Shown here one piece after another: positions 33,856 to 43,969 of a stretch of DNA of 44,000 nucleotides; positions within the stretch are counted from its first letter, which is position 1; each line of letters starts with the position of its first letter. Under the pieces are notes generated by a model. That model saw only the letters and a program-made list of their open reading frames with translations. It had not been told where the DNA came from and searched no databases. Source of the stretch: Hofstenia miamia (taxonomy: Eukaryota; Xenacoelomorpha; Acoela; Hofsteniidae); contig CABFPE010000220.1 of assembly GCA_900660155.1 (NCBI GenBank), positions 1,099,565-1,143,564 of the forward strand, in the 5' to 3' direction. A program made the translations under genes and the position numbers.

Positions 33856-35123
33856 TTTCATTGATTGCAGACTGTTTGAAGTTTCGTCTTCATTTACTTT
33901 TTGACTTCCTCAATCTTATCCTCACTGTTCATCCTCAAGCCATCCCTATCCATACACTTACCTTCATTGTCACTACCACACACTTTCCCAATCCAAACTC
34001 CTACACTGAATCTCTGCTTGCTTTCTCCAATGTGTTCACTTGCTTCTGCAACATCTTCCTTGAACTAGCATACATTCTCAGGTCGTCCATGTACCACGGG
34101 TGAATCACGGCTCTACCATTTTTCTCCAGCTTTTACCCTATGCCTGTCTCCCTGAACTTTTCTGTGATAGCAATTAAGCTAACTACAAACAGTAGTGGTG
34201 TTAAGCTGTCTCTCGGAAATATGCCTCGCCTAAACCTCAACTTGCGCCCATCTATCTCAGTCTGCCACTTTCCAATCTCTCTTTCTAGAAACTGAACCCA
34301 TTTCCGTGAAACTCCATTGGCCTCTAGCATCCTCAATACACACCTATGTGATATGCCTTTCTGTAGTCTATCCATGCCATTGCTAAGTTTGTCTTCCTTC
34401 TTCTACAATTCTCCACCAATGCCTGATCTATTAACAACTGATCTTTGCATCCTCTCGTCTTTGTCCTACATCCCTTCTGCTTTTCTGGTATCAACCTGTT
34501 CTGTTTTAAGTAACATGCCAGCCTACTTGAAATCACAGAGGTTAGCAATTTACAAATTGTTGGCAGACATGTTATTGGCCTAAAGTTGCTTGCCTCACTG
34601 CCTTTCTTTGGGTCCTTCTGTATGAGAAATGTCCTTCTCACTACCATCCACTCTGGACACCCACTCACCACGCACTCCTCCAATGCTACTGCTAGTCTTT
34701 CATTAACACTTGTGAACTTCTTCAGCCAATAGCCATATAACTCATCTCTGCATGGCTCCTTCCAATTCTTCATCTTCTTTAGAGCCTCCTTCAGCTTTGC
34801 CGTTGTGATAACTTCTTCTTCTTGTCTGAACTCGTTCTGCATCTGCTCACTCTTTATCTCTGGTCCCTCTCTTCCCCATATATTCTCTCAGAACCTTACT
34901 GCATCCTTACCTGCTCTAGCTATAGCCTTTTCTCCTGGGATCTAGTTATTTGTAGAATCTTCCCTCTTGGGTCTCAAACTTCATATTGTCTCTTGCTTGC
35001 GTTGCTTTTGCCCTATATTTTCTTAGTTTCTCAGCTTCTGCAACTAATATCTGTTTTAGCTCTTCTCTTGCAGTTTCTATAGCTTTCCCCTTATCTACCC
35101 TGCACTTGTCCTGTACTGCCTAA
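33856..35123 (-). pseudogene. R2/HERO/NeSL-type non-LTR retrotransposon fragment
   Basis: Minus strand, more GC-rich than its surroundings. In order: VQDKCRVDKGKAIETA, KYRAKATQARDNMKFE, LKKMKNWKEPCRDELYGYWL, VVRRTFLIQKDPKKG, NFRPITCLPTICKLLT, QKGCRTKTRGCKDQLLI, TNLAMAWIDYRKAYH, then KGISHRC and the catalytic YMDDL (34079-34093), then EFGLGKCVVVT. The WIDYRKAYD and GCR..SRGxKDQLLID signatures belong to the restriction-like-endonuclease group (R2, HERO, NeSL), which insert site-specifically or into repeats. The GPDGV motif has changed to CRDEL. Stops and frameshifts occur near 34950, 34390 and 34130. The C-terminal endonuclease is missing. The first 43 bases (35081-35123) are also in the left arm. 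Confidence 0.85.
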
Positions 35124-35476
35124 CTTAAAAAATATTGCAACTATATTTTTAACCATTGAAGAAACTGGAATTTTTGCGATTGAATCTTTATTTTATAAAT
35201 ATTAGATATTTTCTTAGTTAATTTCAATTTAGTATTAATGATCTTAATGAATGCCTTTTGTTGATATCCAATATGTGGTAGCTTCCATTATATTGGTATT
35301 TTATCTTCATGATTAACTTGGTTGCATCGATAGATTTTGAAGTGAGAGTTTAGTCAAAAATATTTTTAATGAATTTAATCAATTCTGAAATTGATTCAAT
35401 CATATTATGATAATTTGAAGATATTTTAATAATTGTGTTTATCTTGTACTTTGGGTCGCCAAAACATTGATAAGGG

Positions 35477-36013
35477 TTGCATAAAGTGGTCTTTGAAAAA
35501 GAACATGATCCTTACTGTAGTGATGTAGCTATTCCTCAAACATCTGCGGAAGTTGAGTGCTTGCTTTTTACGTTAAATATGATTCTGTCTTATAAAAGGC
35601 GAAGAGCGTTTACAAACCGGCTACAATATTTTTCACTTCTTTCTTTCAAAAAGGAACTCACGAATCAGTTTTCACTCATGGAAATATTTAAGGAATTTGC
35701 CTCAAGGCCACCAAGGTTGCTTTGTAAGAGCCTCACAAAACAATCCTATTTCATACTCAGCAAATATTGAAAAGGAGCAACACATTTATGCAAAGGAACT
35801 TACAGCTTTTGCTATTGGATGCTTTTTGTTCAAACCACAGTTTATGCAAACTCACGATCTCTATATTACGCAGCGAAAATTGATAAGATTGTACAATATC
35901 AATTATTCGAATTGTCATTAATAGTTAATTTGTTAATTTTTGTTAAATTAGTTGTAGTGAGATGGATTCCATCACATGAAAATCCTGCTGATGGCCCATC
36001 CAGAAACTTATAA
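35477..36013 (+). pseudogene. Retroelement RNase H fragment, right-arm copy
   Basis: Three overlapping frames. The middle one (35697-35921) has NPISYSANIEKEQHIYAKEL, then TAFAIGCFLF, matching the PISY..R.....E..Y...EKELLA segment of retroelement RNase H. The next (35819-36013) ends VVVRWIPSHENPADGPSRNL, the typical end of the RNase H domain (W.PS..NPAD..SR) in DIRS-like, BEL/Pao or gypsy-type elements. Frames must shift between the two, so it is inactive. The first frame (35477-35770) is open but not recognised. No LTR, integrase or recombinase was found. It occupies the place where the N-terminal actin exon would be expected. Confidence 0.5.
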
Positions 36014-36553
36014 AATTATTGTACATTACCACATTGTGTGTATGACTCCATCTCGCACCCTATTCGTACGGTTTTTTACCAACTTGATTTTTATATATAA
36101 GGGACGAGATAAGGTCATAATTTAGTTCGCGAATTTTGTCATATCAATCTCAAATTGATTAAATATATATATATATATATATACTTGAAGAACTTTTTTG
36201 TATTTTTATGATAGATTTCAAAGGGAAACATATATATCTTGAACCATGCATGGGAAATTCCAAGAGAGTATTTAGAAATATATAAAATATTGGCATATAT
36301 ATTTCTTTAAAATTAGAAGTCAAAGTTCATTAAAGCTAGAAATATTTGAATGTGAATGCAACCTCTTAAAAAAATTTGACATGCTCAACATTCATACTTA
36401 TTAAAAGATGAAGGCTATTACTCTACCCAGTACCAAATTTGACAAAAAAATAATTTGTAGTTTGTTAAAGAACAAAAATTTCAGCATGAACCTCGTACCA
36501 ATTAGGGTTAGAACTAGAGTTAGAACTTCAACTAAGATTAGCATTAGGGATAG
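36014..36553. other. AT-rich sequence with degenerate TTAGGG-like repeats, right arm
   Basis: A (TA)n tract lies at about 36163-36182. At 36504-36554 there are irregular units (TTAGGGTTAGAACTAGAG and related) that are telomere-like in look only. No actin-like N-terminal exon was found here. Confidence 0.5.
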
Positions 36554-37779
36554 GATCTCAATTATGACTGTATTACTAACCGATTCAGTAACAAACACAA
36601 AGGTATATAAAAATTACTTAAAATATATATATATACATATCTTCGATAAAACAAATAATTTCCAATGATGAAGAGAAAGATTTCTTTATTTATTCTGAAT
36701 TAACTAGTAAATAGAATTAGCTAAGAAAGCACCTGTTAAATGTGTAATGCAAGCCACAAAGCACAATTAATTTTATTTCAAAAGTCGTACTTATTAACAA
36801 AGTTAGTCGACCTATTATTTTTATTCTCTTATCTAGGCTAATCGAGAAAAAATGGCAGAGATTATGTTTGAGAAATTCAACAGCGTTTCTTTATACATCA
36901 GCAATCAGTCTGTTTTAGCACTGTATGCTAGTGGTAGACAAACTGGTATAATGCTGGAGTCTGGCGCTGGACAAACAAATGTAGTCCCTATTATTGATGG
37001 AATTGCAAAGAAGGATGCTGTAGAAAGCAATGCCTTTGCGGGCAACGCAGTTACCAATTATCTTCGATCTTTACTCAGTAGGGACATCTGCGAAAATAGC
37101 GTGACCAGCATAAAGGAAAAACTTTGCGAAGTGACTTTGGACAGTCAAAAATGGGAAAACTATGCTGATTCCGATGTTGCATATACTCTTCCGGACGGAA
37201 CGGTAGGCCTAAAATTTCTTTAAATTTTTTTTGAAGTTTTCAATTGATAAGTATTGAGAGCACTGTTTCTAAATGTATGGCAGCTATCTTACCATGACAA
37301 TTACAAAATCATACATTCGATTTTTTTCCTTTGTATAAATAACTGAGTGATAATATATCGAACTAGCGCTGTAATTCATAGTTTAGTTTCCAATTGCCTC
37401 ATTTTAGGAAGTTATCATTGGAGTTGAACGTTTCAAATGTGCAGAAGCAATTTTCAATCCAAGTCTTGCAGGAGCCACTAACACACCTATCACTGAATTG
37501 TTTCTCAAAAGTATAAGCACCTTTGATGAAGAGCTAAAGAGCAGCCTCTACAAAAACATTGTAGTAGCTGGTGGCAACACTATGTTCCCCAATTTCATTG
37601 AGAGATTTGAGAATTCACTTCCGAAATCAAAAAAGTTCAAGGTCTGGGCAAATGCGGAAAGGATCAATCCAACATGGATTGGAGGCTCCATCTTGGCATC
37701 AATGGAAGAATTCAACAACATTTCAATTAAAAAAACGGATTATGCGGAACAAGGAGCAACTATTGTAAAACTTGTTTAG
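36554..37779 (+). pseudogene. Divergent actin-like gene, 5'-truncated, right-arm copy
   Basis: Actin family. Exon pieces: up to 36602 (MTVLLTDSVTNTK; actin HPVLLTEAPLNPK); 36837-37202 (ANREKMAEIMFEKFN, then LYASGRQTGIMLESGAGQTN, ending YTLPDGT); 37408-37779 (EVIIGVERFKCAEAIFNPSL, AGGNTMFPNF, WIGGSILASMEEF, stop). Both introns (234 and 205 bp) are GT-AG and phase 0, and no frameshift or stop interrupts the 245 codons of the last two exons, so this part may be translated. The first exon start is uncertain, and no exon for actin residues 1 to about 95 (first phosphate loop) is in the arm, so it is called truncated. Gln137 is kept (SNQSV). In the second phosphate loop actin DSGDGVTH has become ESGAGQTN, changing Asp154, Asp157 and His161, which act in ATP and cation binding and hydrolysis. 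It could be an orphan actin rather than any known ARP class. Confidence 0.88.
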
Positions 37780-37987
37780 AAAAAACTGAATTCATTCACA
37801 TATTTTCTTGTCTCATTTCATAAATTGAAAAATACTCTTGTACATTATTTAAATATTTGTCTATATATTTTTCAATTCTTTGTCACTCAATGTTTTTCGA
37901 TTTAAAGATTACCAAGGTAATTTTTAGACAGACGATTTTAAATTATGAACGTATAAACTCCTATAGTTTTTCACCCTGGTATTTCTA

Positions 37988-38041
<54 letters not shown>

Positions 38042-38900
38042 TAGATGTCATTTTAGTACTATTAGAACCCTCAATAAAAGCAGTACCTTGAACAGAAAAT
38101 GATGTTGCACAGTTTAAATTTACATATCAACAAAATTTGTTCGCTATCTATGAGCTAGTGCTATGCTAATTAATGTTCAATGAATATAAAATAAACGTCA
38201 TAACACATAATTTGAAAAGTTATTTTCAATTCAAAAATATATTAAGAAGTGAGCATGTGGTGATTGAAATTATATAGCCCTAAATTATCGAAAATATGAA
38301 GCAAACGGATTGAATTTGAATTTCAACAAAAAGTCATAATAAAATTAGAGCTTGAATAAAACTTAATTAAGCAAGAAATAAAATGTTTTCATAAATTTGC
38401 AATACATTATAAATTAAATTGCTCAATTGGAAGGGCGAGTCTCAATATATTTGTTCACATAGACAGTAAATTGTTCAACTGAATGAAATATGAAATCTAA
38501 AACTGAATTAATATTGAAAGTGAAAAAAGTTGTTATTAAAATTTCTAGTTAGCCAGTGAATTTCATGTCTTTTTGTGGCAATCAAAATCTAATTGTGTGG
38601 AGAACTCTTGTGAAAACATTCTATAGGGGTAGGATTGTCCATATATTGGTAATGTTTGAAATGTTGCGTTTGAACAATCTGATGTAGTGTACATGTAGTT
38701 TTGCTTAAAAATCTGTGAGTAAAAAATTTTGAAATCAGTTGCATTTTGATCCCCCTCAAAAGTGATGAAATTTTTGTATCAAAATTGCAGTAATTTGAGG
38801 AATAAATATTTAATAATAATAATTTATTTGTTATATAGTGCCGTCACTCTTGACACTTTTTAGTCAAATATAATTTTTTCATTTTTTTCGTTATTTTCAG
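37780..38900. other. Downstream flank of actin-like gene, right arm
   Basis: Contains the (TA)n tract 37992-38038 and then the block shared with 13464-14842. AATAAATATT followed by AATAATAATAATTTATTTG (38800-38830) resembles the simple 3' tail and end of an L2-like LINE or SINE. No gene was recognised. Confidence 0.45.
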
Positions 38901-39042
38901 CATTTAGAGAGTAAATTGACAGAATATAATGGTAAAATGCCTTTGGAACTTTCAGGGATTAATTACATCCTTTATGACGTCACTAAGGAAAATGAAGGCT
39001 GTCGAGCTAATTTTTGCAAAGATCAATTGCATTTGAATGCAT
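38901..39042 (+). other. Exon-like segment with paired cysteines, right arm
   Basis: A TTATTTTCAG acceptor precedes and a GTAAGC donor follows 142 bases that are open in one frame (47 codons). It reads HLESKLTEYNGKMPLELSG, then ILYDVTKENEGCRANFCKDQ. YDVT..EGC..xxC is loosely like the short cysteine motif found in mucin/otogelin-type secreted proteins, which is only a resemblance. About 100 bp downstream a degenerate second unit follows (CAAATGCC, GACGTCA, TTACTGAGA in the same order), suggesting a duplicated exon. All three copies in the window are identical. Confidence 0.35.
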
Positions 39043-39288
39043 GTAAGCAAATCTTTTCTTACTGAGACTTCCTATATTAATGTGTGATGTGAAGAAATTT
39101 GAACTACATCTGCAAATATGTAGAAGTACATTAAATCTGGAAAAAATGGTCTTAGAGGTTTTCTCAAATGCCATGTTGACGTCATTAAGAGCATAATTAC
39201 TTACTGAGAACTCCTACTGTTTTATCAATCATAATTTGTCAATTTTGGCCTTGAGGTGAAGAAAACGTGAAAATGTAATATATTACAT

Positions 39289-40049
39289 TAACTAGTAGTA
39301 TAATTCAGTGACAGCCCTTAATATAATGATATTATAAATTACAACAATTATTTTCTTATTAGAAACAATCCACCAAAAGCAAAAAACATCTACACAGAAA
39401 TTTGAGTATATGTTTCCCAGTCAATGTATTTCAAAATATTTAATAAATCATTTATTATTGTTATTATAATTATTATTTATAAAATCTTATGAAATATATC
39501 AGAAATGGTTAACATTTCTATAGAACATATATAAATATACAAATTCAACAAATTTAAAAATACTTACATAACAATTTCCTTTTATCATTGATCGTCTTAA
39601 TGTATCAATAATTTTTATTTCTTCAAGATTTGCTTTCTGAAAAAATGAAGCAGTATGTTTGCAAGATATTGAGCACATGCAATCTGCAATAACTATTTTT
39701 AATGGAACAATTGCTTTACGGTGTGGGAAAAATTGATGCTATACACTTTGATATTTTGTTATGTAATTATTTAGAGCAGTTTCTGTGAATTTAGTTACAT
39801 TTTAAGTGTGATTCTTGACTTATAAAACCCTCGGCTGTTAAACTTTGCTAAGAATAAAATTCCTTGTTAACAGACGCAAAATACGTAATTATACCATCGA
39901 TGGAAAAAGTACGCAAATGGCCAGTTAAATAAAACAAATACTCTGGTCTATTGTTCAGCTGGTAAAAATAGAAGTTCAAGCAACTTGTTATTCAAATTAG
40001 TGACGCAATCACTAACACTTATGAATCACTGTAGAGTATAAAAAAACTA
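39289..40049 (-). repeat. Repeat block, right-arm copy
   Basis: Mirror of 19814-20574 and homologous to 11687-12445. Same 1-kb deletion at the 39289 edge. Confidence 0.85.
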
Positions 40050-40119
40050 AATGTTCATAGAGTAATCTTCAAATATTTTTTGAATCTCTTTAACAACAGA
40101 ATATATTTACATTTACTTT

Positions 40120-40216
40120 GCTTAAAAAATCTAAATTTATTGGTGACGGACCGGGATGATAAGAGAAATCTTTCACTGAATATACTAGTTGCAGGATTTG
40201 CAAGTACATCGATAAG
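40120..40216 (-). pseudogene. hAT transposase C-terminal scrap, right-arm copy
   Basis: Mirror of 19647-19743 (PATSIFSERFLLSSR motif on the minus strand). Confidence 0.6.
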
Positions 40217-40415
40217 CTAGGATAGAATAGGCTGGGGTGTACTTGTAAACCAGTCTAACGCATTGCAATTAGTAATGTGTATAATAGTTCAAATATTCGT
40301 TACCTTTTCGTCTATAAGATTTGTAGCTCTAAAAAAGGACCTCCCAAGCATGTCAAAACACAAAAGTACTAATAAAATGTTGAAATATGCAGGGTTTTCA
40401 TCCCTTTTATATATA

Positions 40416-41747
40416 TTACTGTGTTCAATAAGTCTATAGAGTTGGGCAATAGAGAAAACACGCGCACACCTATGTCAAATATTACATACAATTTATGTAG
40501 GTATATATGTTAGCCAATCAAATAATAACAATTAGCCAATCAGCATATTTGATATAAATGTGACGTTTATTTTTTCAGTACTGTCATTATTTAGTGCAAC
40601 GGATTATGGCAGCAGAAATTGATGTCAGCATCAATATGTTTAAATTCTACGTGTATACCGAGATGAAGCGTGGATTGAAACCGAAGACTATACACAACAA
40701 CCTGCTTTCAGTCTGGGGTGACAAATCACCAGCATATTCGACTATTTGTTTATGGTGTAATAACAAAAACTGCAGCTCATTTGATCAAGCACCTAGAAGC
40801 GGAAGACCAACATCATCTTCTACAGCCAACAATATTCAGGAAATTAATGAACTCATTGATGATGATCCTCACCTTTCGATCCGAGATTTGAATCTTCTCA
40901 CAGGCGTCAGCATTGGAACAATCCATCACATTCTACACGATGAACTTCATCTGCGTAGTGTTTATTCTGCATGGGTACCGCACCAACTATCGGATAATGT
41001 CAAACTGCAACGTGTGCAGTGCGCGCAATCGATCATCGAATTGTTTGGTCGTCTGGGTAACTCCAAGTACGACCTTTACGCTGTTGAAGATGAAACGATT
41101 ATCCTCTTTGAACAACCACCTACAAAACGCGGCAGCCGTGTATGGTTAAAAGAAGGTGAGAAAAGACCACAAGTGGCATCATTGAGGGCGCAAACACAAC
41201 GAAAGGTTATGTTAGCAATTGCGTTTACTGCTAATAAACGTTTCAGTGTCAATGCTTACCCTTCTGGCACATTTATGGATTCGGAAGCATATGTGAATTT
41301 CATAAGAAAGACAGGTGATAAATGGCGTGCGCTCCGATCGGCACCAGTAACACTTAACAAATTACACTGGCAACATGACAATGCCAGATGTCATGTATCA
41401 CGCCACACGACAGAATTTTTCCAACGACGCAATATCAATTTGGTAAAACAGAGTCCATACTCACCGGACTTCAATTTACTCGATCGGTGGGTGAATTCTA
41501 AAATCAAGAACTATCTGCGAGACGACCCCTGTGACTCTGAAGAAGAAGTAGTACAAGCATCGTTGCGGTGTCTCAGAGGGATAGATGAAAACGAGTACAG
41601 GGAGCAGGTTAACAAGCTGGAAAGGCACTGCCATCGAGTTATTGAACAGGGAGGACTCTATATTACTGATTGATATAGTTTATTTCTAATTCTCATGATA
41701 AATATAGTTTTTGGAATTAAACTCTATAGACTTATTGAACACAGTAA
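40416..41747 (+). mobile_element. Intact mariner-family transposon, right-arm copy
   Basis: 1332 bp with perfect 28-bp terminal inverted repeats (TTACTGTGTTCAATAAG at the tip) and TA on both sides (40414-40415, 41748-41749). It contains one intact transposase. The target was a TATATA stretch. The third copy of the surrounding region (11687-14862) does not extend to this position, so the age of the insertion relative to the arms is not resolved, except that it is present in both arms. Confidence 0.95.
40606..41673 (+). CDS. Mariner transposase (DD34D)
   Basis: Cut-and-paste transposase that binds the element's terminal repeats and integrates at TA. 355 residues from the ATG at 40606 (MAAEIDVS), close to the usual 345-350. 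The N-terminal half holds two helix-turn-helix units joined by the linker APRSGRPTSS (the GRP motif), then the mariner signature WVPHQLSD near residue 124. Catalytic residues: Asp162 in YAVEDETII, Asp258 in HWQHDNARCH and Asp293 in SPYSPDFNLLDRW. The last two are separated by 34 residues, giving DD34D. The third motif reads NLLD instead of the common APSD, marking a divergent mariner lineage. No stop, frameshift or missing catalytic residue. Recently active or still active is a fair inference. A TATA-like stretch and the 5' TIR precede it by about 160 bp. Confidence 0.95.
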   Translation: MAAEIDVSINMFKFYVYTEMKRGLKPKTIHNNLLSVWGDKSPAYSTICLWCNNKNCSSFDQAPRSGRPTSSSTANNIQEINELIDDDPHLSIRDLNLLTGVSIGTIHHILHDELHLRSVYSAWVPHQLSDNVKLQRVQCAQSIIELFGRLGNSKYDLYAVEDETIILFEQPPTKRGSRVWLKEGEKRPQVASLRAQTQRKVMLAIAFTANKRFSVNAYPSGTFMDSEAYVNFIRKTGDKWRALRSAPVTLNKLHWQHDNARCHVSRHTTEFFQRRNINLVKQSPYSPDFNLLDRWVNSKIKNYLRDDPCDSEEEVVQASLRCLRGIDENEYREQVNKLERHCHRVIEQGGLYITD

Positions 41748-41749
41748 TA

Positions 41750-42092
41750 TATATATATTAATTAATACTGTTGCTCCGTGAGATAATTATTTTTGTCTGA
41801 GAGAATTTTAAAAGAGGGTAGTAAATGATATCCCTGAAAAGCAAGAGTACGTTTAGTAAATATTGATGAAGTTTATGTGACTTCTCGCTTAAATATCATG
41901 GTTCAACATTTTATAGTTGATCAATCTGAAGAATTGGCTACTAAATTTTGTATTGCGTAAACGCAATTTGAGCCTTAACCTTTTACCAATATGTGCCCTG
42001 AATTATAGCTTTTTAACTTCGTTAATCGTTGAAATTTGTGAAACTGGTGTAAATGTAATTTGTTTGGGTTTAATCTGTGACAGTTAAAGAGT
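41750..42092. other. AT-rich sequence between mariner and broken gene
   Basis: Mirror of 17771-18115. No feature recognised. Confidence 0.45.
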
Positions 42093-43969
42093 TAAAAATA
42101 AAATCTATTCTTTGGAAAATGACAGGATTTGGAGGAGTAATAACTCATGAACCAGACAATAGAGATACGATCCAGATGAATATTCAAGTGCCATAGAAGG
42201 TGTGCAGGATAACGAACGAGAATTTGATGCTGATAATATCGAATTTTCTGTAGACACAAAAATCATAGAAGAAGAATTTATCCATAGCTCGCAAATGGAC
42301 ATATGTTCAACTATGCCATTAAAGTCTTACCTTCAATTGAAAAGATTTGTATGCATACAGGATGAAGCATACTGAACTTAGAAATGACCAAGCTCAATTT
42401 CTAATATGCATTGTGGATAAATCTAGGGCTGGTAGTCAATCTGTAACATCTGGTATGTCAAAAACAACTGTAAAAATATATGCCATGAAGGAATTAAATG
42501 GAGAACTCATTACATCAAACAACATGAGAACTATTATCTTAGACCATTATTATTAATTGACTTGGCATATATTTATGATATATTCTCAGGGACAATGTCC
42601 TGAAGCATCAGATTATTTACAATCAATAGCGTATACACCAAGAGAGAAGATATTAAGTTGATTGGAACGTTTATCCTTAATAGACATGGATAGGTGTGTT
42701 GTTTGTTATTCAGTTCACCCTAGAAATCTAGACGACTTTATAGACAGGGGAACTTATGTTAACAATAGTGCATTATTAAATGAATTTTTTATAAATGGAT
42801 TGGTGTCCCAATAGGATCATATACAATGAAGAAACCACCTCATGAATTGAAACCTGAATATGTAAGACTTCTTAAAAAGAACTCAAGTTATACACTAGAT
42901 AGGGAACGACTGTTAGGAGGTGAATTATCTGAATGGGAAATAACTCTTGGTATAAAAAGAGATAATCCACTAATGAATAATTTAGAAATTAAGTTTGTTA
43001 AATTTGTGCTTGTTACAGATGTCCCATTCTCACTAATAATGTCATACAAATTAATGGAAATGGACAGAAAGCTTTTATGTCAATTAATGATAGGCATTTC
43101 AAATTATCTTCTCCACCCTCAATTGGTCCATGAATTTATTCAATTGAAATGGATCTGCAAGATTTCATTGTACATTGTGGTGCAAGGAGAATAGTAAATC
43201 AAGAAGAAAAGGAAAAGAATAATGTATTCTTAATTTAAGCTTGTCTATGTTCATCATTGATTGGAGCTTATGTAAGAACAGACACAAAGACAAAAAAATT
43301 GTGGAAGGCTATTAATACTCTAAGTAGTATTTTAATGTTTAATTTACCTATAGGTGTGACATCAAGATTACTACTAATTTTCACTTGGTTATGTTGCCAC
43401 TGAACCATGGAATTCTGAAAAAATTAGACAAATGGATGCACAGTTGAAATCTTATTTTGGGTTTGATCCATGGTACAAGAGCATTTATCCTAATCTAGAC
43501 TCACTAATAGCACAAGATATTAGTATCTTTAAGGACAGACAAATTTGGCATAATCACGCACTTAATAGGTTTTGTTTCTGTAAGGTATAGATACTTTCAT
43601 TTGTCTACAGTTGAGTTTGTCTCTGATAAATGTTCTTATTTATTCAGTGTGTTAAAAAACAGACCAATATTGAAAAAAAGAAATTAAAGCTGTCAATAAA
43701 GTAATAAAGAAAATGAATGAAAATCCTTTCTACAGAGTAAGATTGGGTACTATTGATGCTATCACAATGAAGATTTTGGTATTTTAGCAGGAGCTGCTAT
43801 TGAATTGGCAAAGGAAGGTTTTGCTACTATTAAGACTATGGTTTATTATCATATAAACCCTATATTGTCACCATTGCAAAAGAAGATACTAACATGTAAA
43901 AGATATCTGTAAACAGAAGAGAATGCAGTAACTCTAAAATCTCTTTTTTCTGGATTAGATCGGGATGCC
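42093..43969 (+). pseudogene. Unidentified broken gene, right-arm copy
   Basis: A run of plus-strand coding-like pieces in shifting frames. 42163-42375 is an acidic piece with DADNIEFSVDTKIIEEEF; 42353-42556 follows after what looks like a one-base shift (NDQAQFLICIVDKSRAGSQ, SKTTVKIYAMKELNG). 42600-42815 has DMDRCVVCYSVHPRNLDD. 42826-43194 is the longest (122 codons; PPHELKPEYVRLLKK, GGELSEWEITLGIKRDNP). 43393-43590 contains EKIRQMDAQLKSYFGFDPW and NLDSLIAQDISIF, and 43715-43910 contains NPFYRVRLGTIDAI and AGAAIELAKEGFATIK. The composition and the ordering read like one or two large intronless proteins that decayed. I do not recognise the family. A captured large DNA virus or Polinton-like gene is possible but unproven. 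Confidence 0.45.

Noticed and set aside
33690..34583. Plus-strand frames over the R2-like region
   Set aside because: They are antisense to the RT coding sequence, which has clear motifs on the minus strand.
40594..40605. Start of the transposase at GTG (MQRI...)
   Set aside because: A nuclear gene needs ATG, and the first one in frame is 40606.
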